In this document: piece by piece, positions 15,985 to 25,503 of the stretch
How positions within the stretch are numbered: the first letter of the stretch is position 1
Layout of the letters: each line of letters begins with the position of its first letter
DNA from: Pseudomonas sp. TMP9
GTDB lineage: Bacteria; Pseudomonadota; Gammaproteobacteria; Pseudomonadales; Pseudomonadaceae
DNA: 64,000 bases
Assembly (NCBI RefSeq): GCF_037943105.1
Contig: NZ_CP149803.1
Coordinates: forward strand, 1,426,001 to 1,490,000
Reading direction: 5' to 3'
Notes under the pieces: generated by a model
The model's input: the letters and a program-made list of their open reading frames with translations, nothing else
Databases searched by the model: none
Told to the model about the DNA's origin: nothing
Program-made: the position numbers and the translations under genes

Positions 15985-18432
15985 CTAGCGCACCTTGCCG
16001 GGGCTGAGGGTCAACTCGTCCTTGGCAAAGTCATCGACATCAATCACCACACGGCGCGCCGCCTCTGCTTGTTGCAGGCTGTGCGCTTCTTCAGTGCTAA
16101 TAACGCCAGCTGCTAACGCCGCATCAATTAAGCTTTGCCCTGGCAGCGCTTGCACTTCACCGGCTTTGACGGCTTTGTGCAGTTTCTTCTGCAGGCTTTG
16201 TACGCCTTGCAGCAGGTTCATTGCATAGTGCAGGGCCCCCACCGGGTCGTGTTCGGCGTGTGGGCGATAGCAGCCTTCGAGCAACTCCTCAAGCGCCGGG
16301 TCACCGCTGTTTCGGCCGATAATGGCAGCTACCTGTGCATCCATTGCATCAGTTGGGCCTTTGTGACGGCGACCCAGCGGCAGTACCAGCACGCGCAGGG
16401 CGCAGCCGAGCAGTTTGTTGGGGAAGTTGCTCAGCAACGCCTCAAGTGCCTGTTCGGCTTTGCCCAAGCTTTCTTCCATGGCCCAGCGCAACAGGGGTTG
16501 GGAATGCTCTGGATAACCAAGGTCGTGATAGCGCTTGAGGGCGGCAGACGCCATGTACAGATGGCTGAGCACATCACCAAGGCGCGCAGACAAGCGTTCG
16601 CGGCGTTTCAGCTCGCCACCGAGAATCATCATGCTGGTGTCGGCGAGCAGGGCAAACGAGGCGGCTAAGCGATTGAGCGCGCGGAAATAAGGACGGCTGA
16701 TGTGATCGCCCGGTACCTGACTGAACACGCCAAAACCCAAGCTGAGCAGCAGGCTACTGGCGGCATTACTTACAGCAAAACCGATGTGTTGCAGCAGTAA
16801 TCCGTCGAATTCCTGCAGCGCTTGGTCTTGATCGGCGTGGTTGGCCAGGGCCATTTCCTTGAGCACATAGGGGTGGCAACGAATCGCGCCCTGACCAAAG
16901 ATCATCAGATTGCGCGAGAGAATATTGGCACCCTCCACGGTGATAAAGATCGGCGCACCTTGCCAGGAGCGAGCGAGGTAGTTATTCGGGCCCATGATAA
17001 TGCCCTTGCCGCCGTGCACGTCCATGGCGTGGCTGATGCACTCGCGGCCGCGTTCGGTCAGGTGATATTTAAGGATGGCCGACAGCACCGAAGGTTTTTC
17101 GCCCAAGTCCACCGCATTAGCGGTAAGAATCCGCGCGCTGTCCATCAGCCAGGCGTTGCCGCCGATGCGTGCCAGGGCTTCTTGGATGCCCTCGAAGGCG
17201 GCCAGCGGCACGTTGAACTGCTCACGCACTTGGCTGTACTGACCGGTGGTTAAGCTGGTGAATTTAGCCGCACCAGTACCCACGGCCGGCAATGAGATGG
17301 AACGACCCACCGACAGGCAGTTCATCAACATCATCCAGCCTTTGCCGAGCATCGCCTGCCCGCCGATCAGGTACTCCAGCGGGATAAATACATCCTTACC
17401 GCTGTTCGGGCCATTCATAAAGGCGGCGCCAAGCGGCAGGTGGCGGCGGCCAATTTCGACCCCGGCAGTCTCAGTGGGGATCAGAGCCAGGCTGATGCCT
17501 AGGTCTTCCTCTTCACCCAGCAGATGCTCAGGGTCATAGGCCTTAAAGGCGAGGCCGAGCAAGGTCGCTACAGGGCCTAGGGTGATGTAGCGTTTTTCCC
17601 AGTTCAGGCGCAGGCCGATGACTTCTTCGCCTTGCCATTGACCCTTGCAGATGATGCCCGTGTCTGGCATGGCGCCAGCATCGGAGCCTGCCAACGGGCC
17701 GGTGAGGGCAAAGCAGGGGATGTCTTCGCCACTGGCCAGGCGCGGCAAATAGTGGTCGCGTTGCTCATCGGTGCCGTAATGCAGCAGCAATTCGGCGGGA
17801 CCGAGCGAGTTGGGCACCATCACGGTAGAGGCCAGATCGCCTGAGCGAGTCGCCAGCTTCATCGCCACTTGGGAGTGGGCGTAGGCGGAGAAACCCTTGC
17901 CGCCATATTGCTTGGGGATGATCAGGGCGAAGAAACCATGACTCTTAATATGTGCCCAGGCTTCGGCAGGTAGGTCCATGTCTTGGCCGATCTGCCAGTC
18001 GCTGACCATGGCGCAGAGGTCTTCGGTTGGGCCGTCAATAAAGGCCTGTTCTTCCTCGGTGAGTTGCGCTTTGGGGTACGCGAGCAGGGTGTCCCAGTTC
18101 GGACGACCGCTAAACAATTCGCCATCCCACCACACTGTTCCGGCTTCAATGGCGTCGCGTTCGGTGGCTGACATGGGCGGTAATGTGTGTTTAAACCACT
18201 TAAACAATGGCGCACTGAGCAGGCTGCGGCGTTGCTGTGGCAGCAACAGAGGCAACGCCACCGCTAACAGAAGAAGCCAGAAAACACCCATCAACCATGC
18301 GGGTGCGTGGCTGAAAATGCCCATTAAGATCAAAAAACCACCCACTATTGCCAGCGCGGGGAGCGGGGCATTGCGGCGGTGGGCGAGGAAGGCCGTGCCA
18401 AATAGCAGGGCCACTAACCAGAGAGCGAGCAT
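15985..18432 (-). CDS. fadE: Acyl-CoA dehydrogenase FadE
   Basis: An 815-residue membrane-associated acyl-CoA dehydrogenase that catalyses the first step of fatty-acid beta-oxidation (FAD-dependent 2,3-desaturation). Hydrophobic N-terminal segments (to about residue 80) are followed by the dehydrogenase core with FALTGPLAGSDAGAMPDTG and DVHGGKGIIMGPNNYLARSW. A long C-terminal extension is typical of the FadE group (DUF1974). ATG 18432 is chosen because GGAGG lies nine bases upstream. The open frame continues 65 codons further 5', but into the divergent promoter region. PA2815-like. Confidence 0.93.
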   Translation of the reverse strand: MLALWLVALLFGTAFLAHRRNAPLPALAIVGGFLILMGIFSHAPAWLMGVFWLLLLAVALPLLLPQQRRSLLSAPLFKWFKHTLPPMSATERDAIEAGTVWWDGELFSGRPNWDTLLAYPKAQLTEEEQAFIDGPTEDLCAMVSDWQIGQDMDLPAEAWAHIKSHGFFALIIPKQYGGKGFSAYAHSQVAMKLATRSGDLASTVMVPNSLGPAELLLHYGTDEQRDHYLPRLASGEDIPCFALTGPLAGSDAGAMPDTGIICKGQWQGEEVIGLRLNWEKRYITLGPVATLLGLAFKAYDPEHLLGEEEDLGISLALIPTETAGVEIGRRHLPLGAAFMNGPNSGKDVFIPLEYLIGGQAMLGKGWMMLMNCLSVGRSISLPAVGTGAAKFTSLTTGQYSQVREQFNVPLAAFEGIQEALARIGGNAWLMDSARILTANAVDLGEKPSVLSAILKYHLTERGRECISHAMDVHGGKGIIMGPNNYLARSWQGAPIFITVEGANILSRNLMIFGQGAIRCHPYVLKEMALANHADQDQALQEFDGLLLQHIGFAVSNAASSLLLSLGFGVFSQVPGDHISRPYFRALNRLAASFALLADTSMMILGGELKRRERLSARLGDVLSHLYMASAALKRYHDLGYPEHSQPLLRWAMEESLGKAEQALEALLSNFPNKLLGCALRVLVLPLGRRHKGPTDAMDAQVAAIIGRNSGDPALEELLEGCYRPHAEHDPVGALHYAMNLLQGVQSLQKKLHKAVKAGEVQALPGQSLIDAALAAGVISTEEAHSLQQAEAARRVVIDVDDFAKDELTLSPGKVR

Positions 18433-18582
18433 GCAAAATCCTCCGTGATGACGATGTGTATGACGCACCATCATGGGCGCAGTCGCCGGGAATGGCGACA
18501 AGAGCGGTGAGCTTGGCTGAATCGTCGTTACATCGGCCGCACTCGCGTCGCTAGACTGGGTCCTCAGCCTTGGAGAGCCCCT

Positions 18583-19242
18583 ATGCGCGAATACCTCAAG
18601 CCCAGCCGCTTCATCGATAGTGACCACCCAGCGCTGGTGGAGTTCGCAGAAAAGTTTCGCGGGGCCAGCCGCGACCCACGCGAACAGTCAATTAATCTGT
18701 ACTACGCCGTGCGTGATCAGATTCGTTACAACCCCTATGTGTTCAGCCGCGACCCCGCAACGCTTAAAGCCAGTCACGCCCTGCAAACGATGGAAAGTTA
18801 CTGCGTGCCCAAGGCTAATGTGCTCGCCGCTTGCGCCCGCCACTGCGCGATCCCCGCGCGCATTGGCCTGGCTGATGTGCGTAATCATTTAGCCACCCCG
18901 CGCCTGCTGCAATTGCTGCGCAGCGATGTATTCGCCATGCATGGCTACACCGAGTTGTACCTTGATGGCCGCTGGGTCAAAGCCACACCGGCGTTTAACT
19001 TGGCGCTGTGCCAGCTATTTAACGTGGCTGCGCTGGAGTTTGACGGGGTTAACGACAGCGTGTTTCACCCATTCAACCAACAAGGTGAACGCCACATGGA
19101 ATACCTGCGTGACCACGGCCAGTTTGCTGACGTGCCGGAGCAGCTGTTCTTTGAGCACTTGGCTGCCTGCTACCCGCATCTGTTTGTCGAGGATGCGCTG
19201 TCGATCAGTGGTGACTTCGCCAGCGAAATACCCTCAGCCTGA
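18583..19242 (+). CDS. Transglutaminase-like superfamily protein
   Basis: A 219-residue soluble protein with the transglutaminase/cysteine-protease-like core. The likely nucleophile is Cys74 in ESYCVPKANVLAACARHCAIPARIG, and the histidine is His120 in HGYTELYLDGRWVKATPAFN. The Asp that normally follows the W-V stretch (as in VDPT) is not evident here, where KATPAFN is found instead. Activity is therefore uncertain. It is divergent from fadE, with 150 bases between starts. The function is unknown. Confidence 0.8.
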   Translation: MREYLKPSRFIDSDHPALVEFAEKFRGASRDPREQSINLYYAVRDQIRYNPYVFSRDPATLKASHALQTMESYCVPKANVLAACARHCAIPARIGLADVRNHLATPRLLQLLRSDVFAMHGYTELYLDGRWVKATPAFNLALCQLFNVAALEFDGVNDSVFHPFNQQGERHMEYLRDHGQFADVPEQLFFEHLAACYPHLFVEDALSISGDFASEIPSA

Positions 19243-19475
19243 GTACGCGCTTCTGATCTGCTGAAGCAGTCTATCGACAAGGTCGATAAGCACCATCAGA
19301 AACTTCCGAGTTTCTTCCTGCGCGCTCGCTGCTAGGCTGCGAGACCGCCTTGCCGCTGACAGCGTGCGGCAAAAGAGCTGCGGTGAAGGCGATTCAAGGG
19401 CTAGACTTGGCCCCCTTCACGCTGCGTGGCGCAGCCCGCGCACATTTCTTTTATTGACCAGGTGTGCACATTTTT

Positions 19476-20408
19476 ATGAGTACTGCTCTGTCCATTCGCC
19501 AGTTGACCAAGACCTATGGCAACGGCTTTCAAGCGTTACATGGCATCGATCTTGATGTGGCCGAAGGTGACTTTTTTGCCTTGCTTGGCCCCAACGGTGC
19601 AGGCAAGTCCACCACCATCGGCATTCTCTCCACCCTGGTGACCAAAAGCAGTGGCACCGTCAATGTGTTTGGCCACGACTTGGATAAACAGCCTTCGGCG
19701 CTTAAGCGCTGCTTGGGCGTGGTGCCGCAGGAATTCAACTTCAACCAGTTCGAGAAGGCCTTCGACATTGTCGTGACCCAGGCCGGTTACTACGGCATTC
19801 CCGCGAAGATTGCCAAGGCACGGGCTGAGCAATACCTCACACAGCTGGGCTTGTGGGACAAACACAACGTGCCGTCACGCGAACTGTCCGGCGGTATGAA
19901 GCGCCGTCTGATGATTGCCCGCGCGCTGGTGCATGAGCCGCGCTTGCTGATCCTCGATGAGCCGACCGCAGGCGTCGACATCGAACTGCGCCGCTCGATG
20001 TGGAGTTTTCTCACCGAGCTAAATCAGCAGGGCATCACCATTATTCTGACCACTCACTACCTGGAAGAAGCCGAGCACCTGTGTCGCAACATCGGCATCA
20101 TCGATCACGGGCGGATTGTCGAAAACACCAGCATGAAAGACCTGCTGAAGAAGCTGCATGTGGAGACCTTCCTGCTCGACGTGAAAGGTTCCTTGCAAGC
20201 CGCGCCGCCGTTGCTTGGCTACCCGGCGCAGTTGCTTGATGACCACACCTTAGAAGTCCAAGTGGACAAGGCCCAAGGCATTACCGAGCTGTTCCGCCAG
20301 TTGGCGCTGCACAATATCGAGGTACTCAGCTTGCGCAATAAAACCAATCGTCTTGAAGAGCTGTTCGTCTCCCTAGTGGAAAAAAATCTGGTGAAGGGGA
20401 CGGTATGA
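19476..20408 (+). CDS. ABC-2 type exporter ATPase (YadG-like)
   Basis: A 310-residue ATP-binding subunit. Walker A GPNGAGKST, signature LSGGMKRRL, Walker B LLILDEPTAGVD and the switch histidine (TTHYLEEAEHL) are all present, so it is a competent ATPase. It pairs with the permease that overlaps it by an ATGA. The homologous pair YadGH in E. coli has no firmly known substrate. A GTG four codons upstream (19464) is an alternative start. It is the PA2812-like gene. Confidence 0.92.
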   Translation: MSTALSIRQLTKTYGNGFQALHGIDLDVAEGDFFALLGPNGAGKSTTIGILSTLVTKSSGTVNVFGHDLDKQPSALKRCLGVVPQEFNFNQFEKAFDIVVTQAGYYGIPAKIAKARAEQYLTQLGLWDKHNVPSRELSGGMKRRLMIARALVHEPRLLILDEPTAGVDIELRRSMWSFLTELNQQGITIILTTHYLEEAEHLCRNIGIIDHGRIVENTSMKDLLKKLHVETFLLDVKGSLQAAPPLLGYPAQLLDDHTLEVQVDKAQGITELFRQLALHNIEVLSLRNKTNRLEELFVSLVEKNLVKGTV

Positions 20409-21199
20409 GCACGGCGTATCTGAACTCTGAATTTGCCGCCAATATGGTGGCGCTGCGTACCATCGTCTATCGTGAGATTCGCCGTTTTACCCGCATCTGG
20501 CCGCAGACCCTGCTCCCGCCAGCCATCACCATGGTTTTGTATTTCGTGATTTTCGGCAACCTGATCGGCCGGCAGATCGGCGACATGGGCGGCTTCACCT
20601 ACATGGAGTACATCGTGCCGGGGCTGATCATGATGTCAGTGATCACCAACTCCTATAGCAACGTGGTCTCGAGCTTCTTCGGCAGCAAATTCCAACGTTC
20701 GATTGAAGAGCTGATGGTCTCGCCGGTCTCGCCGCACATCATCCTCACTGGCTATGTGATTGGCGGGGTATCGCGCGGCCTGGCAGTCGGCTTTATCGTC
20801 ACCCTGCTGTCGATGTTTTTCACCAAGCTGCAGGTGCATCACTTAGGCGTGACCGTGCTAGTGGTGCTGCTGACCTCAACGATCTTCGCTCTTGGCGGCT
20901 TTATTAACGCGGTATTTGCGCGCAATTTTGATGACATTTCGATCATCCCAACCTTTGTCCTCACGCCGCTGACTTATCTGGGTGGGGTGTTCTACTCAAT
21001 CACCATGCTGCCACCGTTTTGGCAAACGGTGTCGCTTGCCAACCCAGTGCTGCACATGGTCAACGCTTTTCGTTACGGCATCCTCGGGGTTTCTGATATC
21101 CGGATCGGGGTGGCCATCAGCTTCATGCTGGTCGCAACCGCCGTGCTCTACGGCATCTGCATCCGCCTGCTGATCAGTGGCCGCGGTATGCGTCAGTAA
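20405..21199 (+). CDS. ABC-2 type transporter permease (YadH-like)
   Basis: A 264-residue inner-membrane permease of the ABC-2 family with about six hydrophobic segments. Recognisable stretches are FGNLIGRQIGDMGGFTYMEYIVPGLIMMSVI and LTPLTYLGGVFYSITMLPPFW, the conserved ABC-2 region. It overlaps the ATPase gene by four bases, giving a two-gene exporter whose substrate is unknown. It is PA2811-like. Its stop marks the end of the PA28xx-type gene order in this window. Confidence 0.92.
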   Translation: MSTAYLNSEFAANMVALRTIVYREIRRFTRIWPQTLLPPAITMVLYFVIFGNLIGRQIGDMGGFTYMEYIVPGLIMMSVITNSYSNVVSSFFGSKFQRSIEELMVSPVSPHIILTGYVIGGVSRGLAVGFIVTLLSMFFTKLQVHHLGVTVLVVLLTSTIFALGGFINAVFARNFDDISIIPTFVLTPLTYLGGVFYSITMLPPFWQTVSLANPVLHMVNAFRYGILGVSDIRIGVAISFMLVATAVLYGICIRLLISGRGMRQ

Positions 21200-21294
21200 C
21201 CTGCCGTCAATTTTAATATTGGGAAACATTTTTAACGGCTGAGCTGAATGGCCCGGCCGTTAGACTGATCCTCTACACGCACTAGAGGTTGTAT

Positions 21295-22335
21295 ATGTTT
21301 GCCCGCGCGCCTGCTTTGCCTACTCTGTTCGCCACCGCCGCTTTGCTGTGTTTGTTTGCCAGTGCCCAGGTCTCTGCCAATGAAGGACCGCTGGTTGAGG
21401 TGGTTACGCCTGAACAGCTGCTGGTGCGTGATGAGTTGGTGACCTTTGGTTCGCTGACGCCGGACGAATCGGTGATGATCCGCCCCGAAATCAGTGGCCG
21501 TATAGCCCAGCTGCATTTTGCTGAAGGCCAGCGTGTTGAAGCCGGTGCTCTGCTGGTCAGTTTGGATGACGCGATTACGCGAGCAGAATTGGCTTTGGCA
21601 AACGCCAACTTGAACTTGGCGGAAAAGAACTTTCAGCGCGCACAGATGTTGTTCAAGCGGGGTGCCAGCAATGCCCAGGCATTGGATGAAGCCAACGCCC
21701 AGCAGCAAGCCTCGCGCGCCAGCGTGGCCCTCTCGCAAGCACGGCTAGACAAGACCCGCATTCTTGCTCCCTACGCCGGCGTGCTGGGCTTGCGCCAGGT
21801 CAGCCCTGGCGATTACCTCAGCGAAGGCCAGGATATCGTTAATCTTGAGGTACTCGATCCGCTTAAAGTGGATTTTAGTATTCCGCAAAAAGCGGTCAGC
21901 CAGATTCGTCTCAAGCAATCGGTTGAAGTCAGCCTGGATGCCTATCCGGGGGAGCGTTTCAGTGGTGAGATTTTTGCCATCAACCCACGTTTAGATGAAG
22001 CGGGGCGTAGCCAAGCAATCCGCGCGCACCTCAGCAACCGCGAAGGGCGGTTGAGCCCGGGGCAATTTGTCCGGGTTTCGGTGATTCTGGCTGAACGTCC
22101 GAATGCCCTGGTCATCCCAGAAGAAGCCGTGATGCCCGTGGGCGAGCAGCGCCTGGTCAACCTAGTGGTGGCGGGTAAGGTTGAATTGCGCGAGGTCACG
22201 TTGGGCAAGCGCTTGGCGGGTAAGGTCGAAGTGGTTGAGGGCCTGCAAGGCGGTGAAACCCTGATCAGTGCCGGCTGGCAGAAGGTCCGCGCGGGCTCGC
22301 CAGTGCGCACCAAGGCGGTGGAGCCGCGGCCATGA
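21295..22335 (+). CDS. RND efflux periplasmic adaptor (MFP/HlyD family)
   Basis: A 346-residue periplasmic adaptor. The signal peptide MFARAPALPTLFATAALLCL is followed by a lipoyl-like half (RPEISGRIAQLHFAEGQRVEAGALLVSLDD). A helical hairpin (about 100-148) with NANLNLAEKNFQRAQMLFKRGA comes next, then the second lipoyl half and a beta-barrel ending in VRAGSPVRTKAVEPRP. ATG 21295 has AGAGG at 21284-21288. It overlaps the RND pump by four bases. No outer-membrane channel gene is adjacent, so the system must borrow one. Confidence 0.9.
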   Translation: MFARAPALPTLFATAALLCLFASAQVSANEGPLVEVVTPEQLLVRDELVTFGSLTPDESVMIRPEISGRIAQLHFAEGQRVEAGALLVSLDDAITRAELALANANLNLAEKNFQRAQMLFKRGASNAQALDEANAQQQASRASVALSQARLDKTRILAPYAGVLGLRQVSPGDYLSEGQDIVNLEVLDPLKVDFSIPQKAVSQIRLKQSVEVSLDAYPGERFSGEIFAINPRLDEAGRSQAIRAHLSNREGRLSPGQFVRVSVILAERPNALVIPEEAVMPVGEQRLVNLVVAGKVELREVTLGKRLAGKVEVVEGLQGGETLISAGWQKVRAGSPVRTKAVEPRP

Positions 22336-25300
22336 CCCTGTCTGATATTTGCATCCGTCGGCCCGTATTTGCCACGGTGCTGTCATTGATTGTGGTGCTG
22401 CTCGGGTTGATGGCCTACGACCGCTTGGCGGTGCGCGAGTACCCGAATATCGACGTGCCGATTGTCACGGTTAACGTCACCTACCCTGGGGCAAGCCCGG
22501 AGATCATGGAGTCCCAGGTCGCTCAGCCGATTGAGGATGTGCTGTCAGGCATCGAGGGGCTGGATTTTGTCAGCTCCATCAGCCGCTCGGAAAATACCCA
22601 GATCACCGCGCAATTTCGCTTGGGCAGTAATTCCGACGAAGCCGCTAATGATGTGCGCGACCGCTTAGGTCGGGTGCGCGGTTTGCTGCCGGATGAGATT
22701 GCTGAACCGATCGTGCAAAAGGTTGAGGCTGACGCGCAGCCAGTGATTTGGCTGGCGTTTTACAGTGAGCGCTACAGCGCCATGGAGATCACCGATGTGT
22801 TGGAGCGGGTGATCAAGGATCGCCTGCAAAGCATTCCCGGTGTCTCTGAAGTGCAGATTCGCGGTGCGCGCACCTTTGCTATGCGCATCTGGCTGGATCC
22901 AGAAAAGCTCGCGGCGCACAACCTCACGGTGCAGGACGTGGAAGATGCTTTGCGCCGGCAGAACGTCGAGATTCCAGCCGGTCGCATTGAATCGCAGCAG
23001 CGCGAATTTACGGTGCTGTCGGAAACGGACCTGAACACGCCCGAGCAGTTTAACCAGCTGATACTCGATGATTCTCGCGGTTACCTGCTGCGTTTAGCCG
23101 ACGTTGGTTATGCCGAAATCGGTGCGCAGGATGAGCGTAGCATCGTGCGCTTCAAGGGCAAGCCTGCGGTATCCATGGGCATGATCAAGCAGGCCACGGC
23201 CAACCCGCTGGACATCTCGGATGGGCTTGAAGCGGCAATGCCGGATGTGCGTGCCTTACTGCCTGACGGCATGCACATGGCAGTGGCGAACGACAACTCA
23301 CAGTTTATTCGCGAGTCCATCGACAACGTCTTCATCACCATCTGGGAAGCCGTTGGGCTGGTCATTCTGATCATCTTTATCTTTCTGCGTTCGCTGCGTG
23401 CCACCCTTATTCCGCTGGTGACCATTCCGGTGTCGCTGATCGGTGCATTCGCCCTGATGTCGCTGATGGGCTTCACCATTAATACCCTGACGCTGCTGGC
23501 CATGGTGCTGGCCATCGGCTTGGTGGTGGACGATGCCATCGTCATGTTGGAGAACATTCACCGGCATATCGAAGAGGGCATGCAGCCCATGCAGGCGGCT
23601 TTTAAGGGCAGCCGCGAGATTGCTTTTGCAGTCATCGCCATGACTCTGACGCTGGCGGCTGTATTCGCCCCTATTGGTTTTATGCAGGGCACCACCGGCA
23701 AACTGTTTACTGAATTCGCCTGGACCCTGGCCGGCGCGGTACTGGTGTCGGGTTTCGTGGCCTTAACGTTGACGCCGATGATGTGCGCGCTGTTGCTAAA
23801 GCCCCACGAGCCCAATAAGCGGCATAACCGTGTGTACACCGTCATTGAGAATTTCCTCAATGGTTTGACCTACAGCTACAAGCACACGCTGGCCAAGGCG
23901 CTGAACCTCTGGGTACTGGTTGTAGGGGTGTTAGTGCTGACCATCGTGGCCTGCGTGCTGCTATTTGCTGGGCTTAAGTCCGAGCTGGCACCAACCGAGG
24001 ACACGGGCACCATTATTGGCGTGTTTAGCGGCCCAGATGGCGCCACCATTGACTACACCGGCCGCTATGCCCGTGAGCTGGAGGCGGCTTACGCCAGCAT
24101 TGAAGAAACCAACCGTTATTTGGTGATTGCCGGCTTCCCGACTGTGGCCCAAGGCATTTCCTTTATGAAACTGGAAGATTGGGCTGACCGTTCGCGCAGT
24201 CAGTTCGAAATTCGTAATGAACTGCTGCCCAAGATGCAAGAGATTGCCGGCGTGCGGGCCTTCCCGGTCAATCGTCCGCCGCTGGGGCAGAGCGCACGTA
24301 ATCAGCCGGTCAATTTCGTCATCCGCTCCTCCATGGAGTACCGCGAGTTGCAGGGTTATGTTGATAAATTACTGAGCGAGTTGCGAGACTACCCCGGCCT
24401 GGAAAGCCTGGACAGTGACCTTAAGCTCAACGCGCCGCAGCTCAAGGTCGCGGTTAACCGTGAGCAGGCGGTGGCGGTGGGTACTGATGTCGCCACTATC
24501 GGCCGCAGCCTGGAAAGCTTATTCGGCAGCCGCCAGGTCACCCGCTTCAAGCAAAATGGCGAGCAATACGATGTGCTGGTACAACTGCAAGACGTCGACC
24601 GCAGCAACCCGCAAGACCTTGAGCGTGTGTATGTACGCGGCCGCGATGACAGCATGGTGCAGCTGTCGAATTTGATCGAGGTGCGCGAAACCGTAGCGCC
24701 ACGTGAGCTTAATCACTTCAACCAACTGCGCGCGGTAACCGTTAGCGCTAACGTCGGTGCCGGCTTCACCTTAGGCGAAGCCTTGACGCATCTGGAGAAC
24801 ACCGCCCGCACGGTGTTCCCGCCGGAAACTCAGTATGACTACACCGGTACCTCGCGGGATTTCAAAGAGTCCAGTTCGGGTATCGCGCTGATTTTCGTCT
24901 TGGCGTTGGCCTTTATCTTCTTGGTGCTGGCGGCGCAATTTGAGAGCTTCACCGACCCCCTGATCATTTTATTCAGCGTGCCGTTGTCGATGGCTGGCGC
25001 CTTGCTGGCGCTGACCTTGTTTGGCGGCACTCTAAATATCTACTCGCAGATTGGTCTGGTGACGCTGATTGGGTTGATTACCAAACACGGCATCTTGATC
25101 GTCGAGTTCGCTAATGTATTGCTGCGCCAAGGCCATGAAGTACGGGCGGCGGTGATTGAGGCTTCGGTGCAGCGCCTGCGGCCGATTCTGATGACCACCG
25201 GGGCCATGGTGCTGGGCTCGGTACCATTGGCAATTGCCACGGGTGCGGGGGCAGAGAGTCGTCAGCAGATTGGCTTGGTGATTGTTGGCGGTCTGTTGGT

Positions 25301-25400
25301 CGGCACGTTCTTCACGCTGTTTGTCATTCCGACCCTGTATATGTTGCTGCGCCGCTGGCGGCCAATCAAACAATCGAATGAAGCGATAACAGCGGCCTAG
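22332..25400 (+). CDS. RND multidrug efflux pump, inner-membrane permease (HAE-1)
   Basis: A 1022-residue AcrB-type proton-driven pump with twelve membrane helices and two large periplasmic loops. The TM4 proton-relay aspartates appear in LAIGLVVDDAIVMLENI, and the TM10 lysine in IGLITKHGILIVEFAN. The N-terminus MTLSDICIRRPVFATVLSLI is characteristic. I cannot assign it to a named Mex system. No local TetR/LysR regulator is present, so regulation is not visible. The substrate is unknown; drugs, solvents or metabolites are possible. The pair lies exactly at the junction between the two synteny blocks. Confidence 0.92.
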   Translation: MTLSDICIRRPVFATVLSLIVVLLGLMAYDRLAVREYPNIDVPIVTVNVTYPGASPEIMESQVAQPIEDVLSGIEGLDFVSSISRSENTQITAQFRLGSNSDEAANDVRDRLGRVRGLLPDEIAEPIVQKVEADAQPVIWLAFYSERYSAMEITDVLERVIKDRLQSIPGVSEVQIRGARTFAMRIWLDPEKLAAHNLTVQDVEDALRRQNVEIPAGRIESQQREFTVLSETDLNTPEQFNQLILDDSRGYLLRLADVGYAEIGAQDERSIVRFKGKPAVSMGMIKQATANPLDISDGLEAAMPDVRALLPDGMHMAVANDNSQFIRESIDNVFITIWEAVGLVILIIFIFLRSLRATLIPLVTIPVSLIGAFALMSLMGFTINTLTLLAMVLAIGLVVDDAIVMLENIHRHIEEGMQPMQAAFKGSREIAFAVIAMTLTLAAVFAPIGFMQGTTGKLFTEFAWTLAGAVLVSGFVALTLTPMMCALLLKPHEPNKRHNRVYTVIENFLNGLTYSYKHTLAKALNLWVLVVGVLVLTIVACVLLFAGLKSELAPTEDTGTIIGVFSGPDGATIDYTGRYARELEAAYASIEETNRYLVIAGFPTVAQGISFMKLEDWADRSRSQFEIRNELLPKMQEIAGVRAFPVNRPPLGQSARNQPVNFVIRSSMEYRELQGYVDKLLSELRDYPGLESLDSDLKLNAPQLKVAVNREQAVAVGTDVATIGRSLESLFGSRQVTRFKQNGEQYDVLVQLQDVDRSNPQDLERVYVRGRDDSMVQLSNLIEVRETVAPRELNHFNQLRAVTVSANVGAGFTLGEALTHLENTARTVFPPETQYDYTGTSRDFKESSSGIALIFVLALAFIFLVLAAQFESFTDPLIILFSVPLSMAGALLALTLFGGTLNIYSQIGLVTLIGLITKHGILIVEFANVLLRQGHEVRAAVIEASVQRLRPILMTTGAMVLGSVPLAIATGAGAESRQQIGLVIVGGLLVGTFFTLFVIPTLYMLLRRWRPIKQSNEAITAA

Positions 25401-25503
25401 CATGTCCAGCGCGTCGCAACGGCGCGCGGGGCTAATCAAGGCTGTATGATTATGTTTTTGCGCCGGCAATTGATGCTGTGCCGGTGTATAGGCCGAGACA
25501 TTT

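Noticed and set aside
25463..25484. CCGGCA / TGCCGG hairpin before mazG
   Set aside because: Only six base pairs with a ten-base loop and no associated signal; too weak to call.
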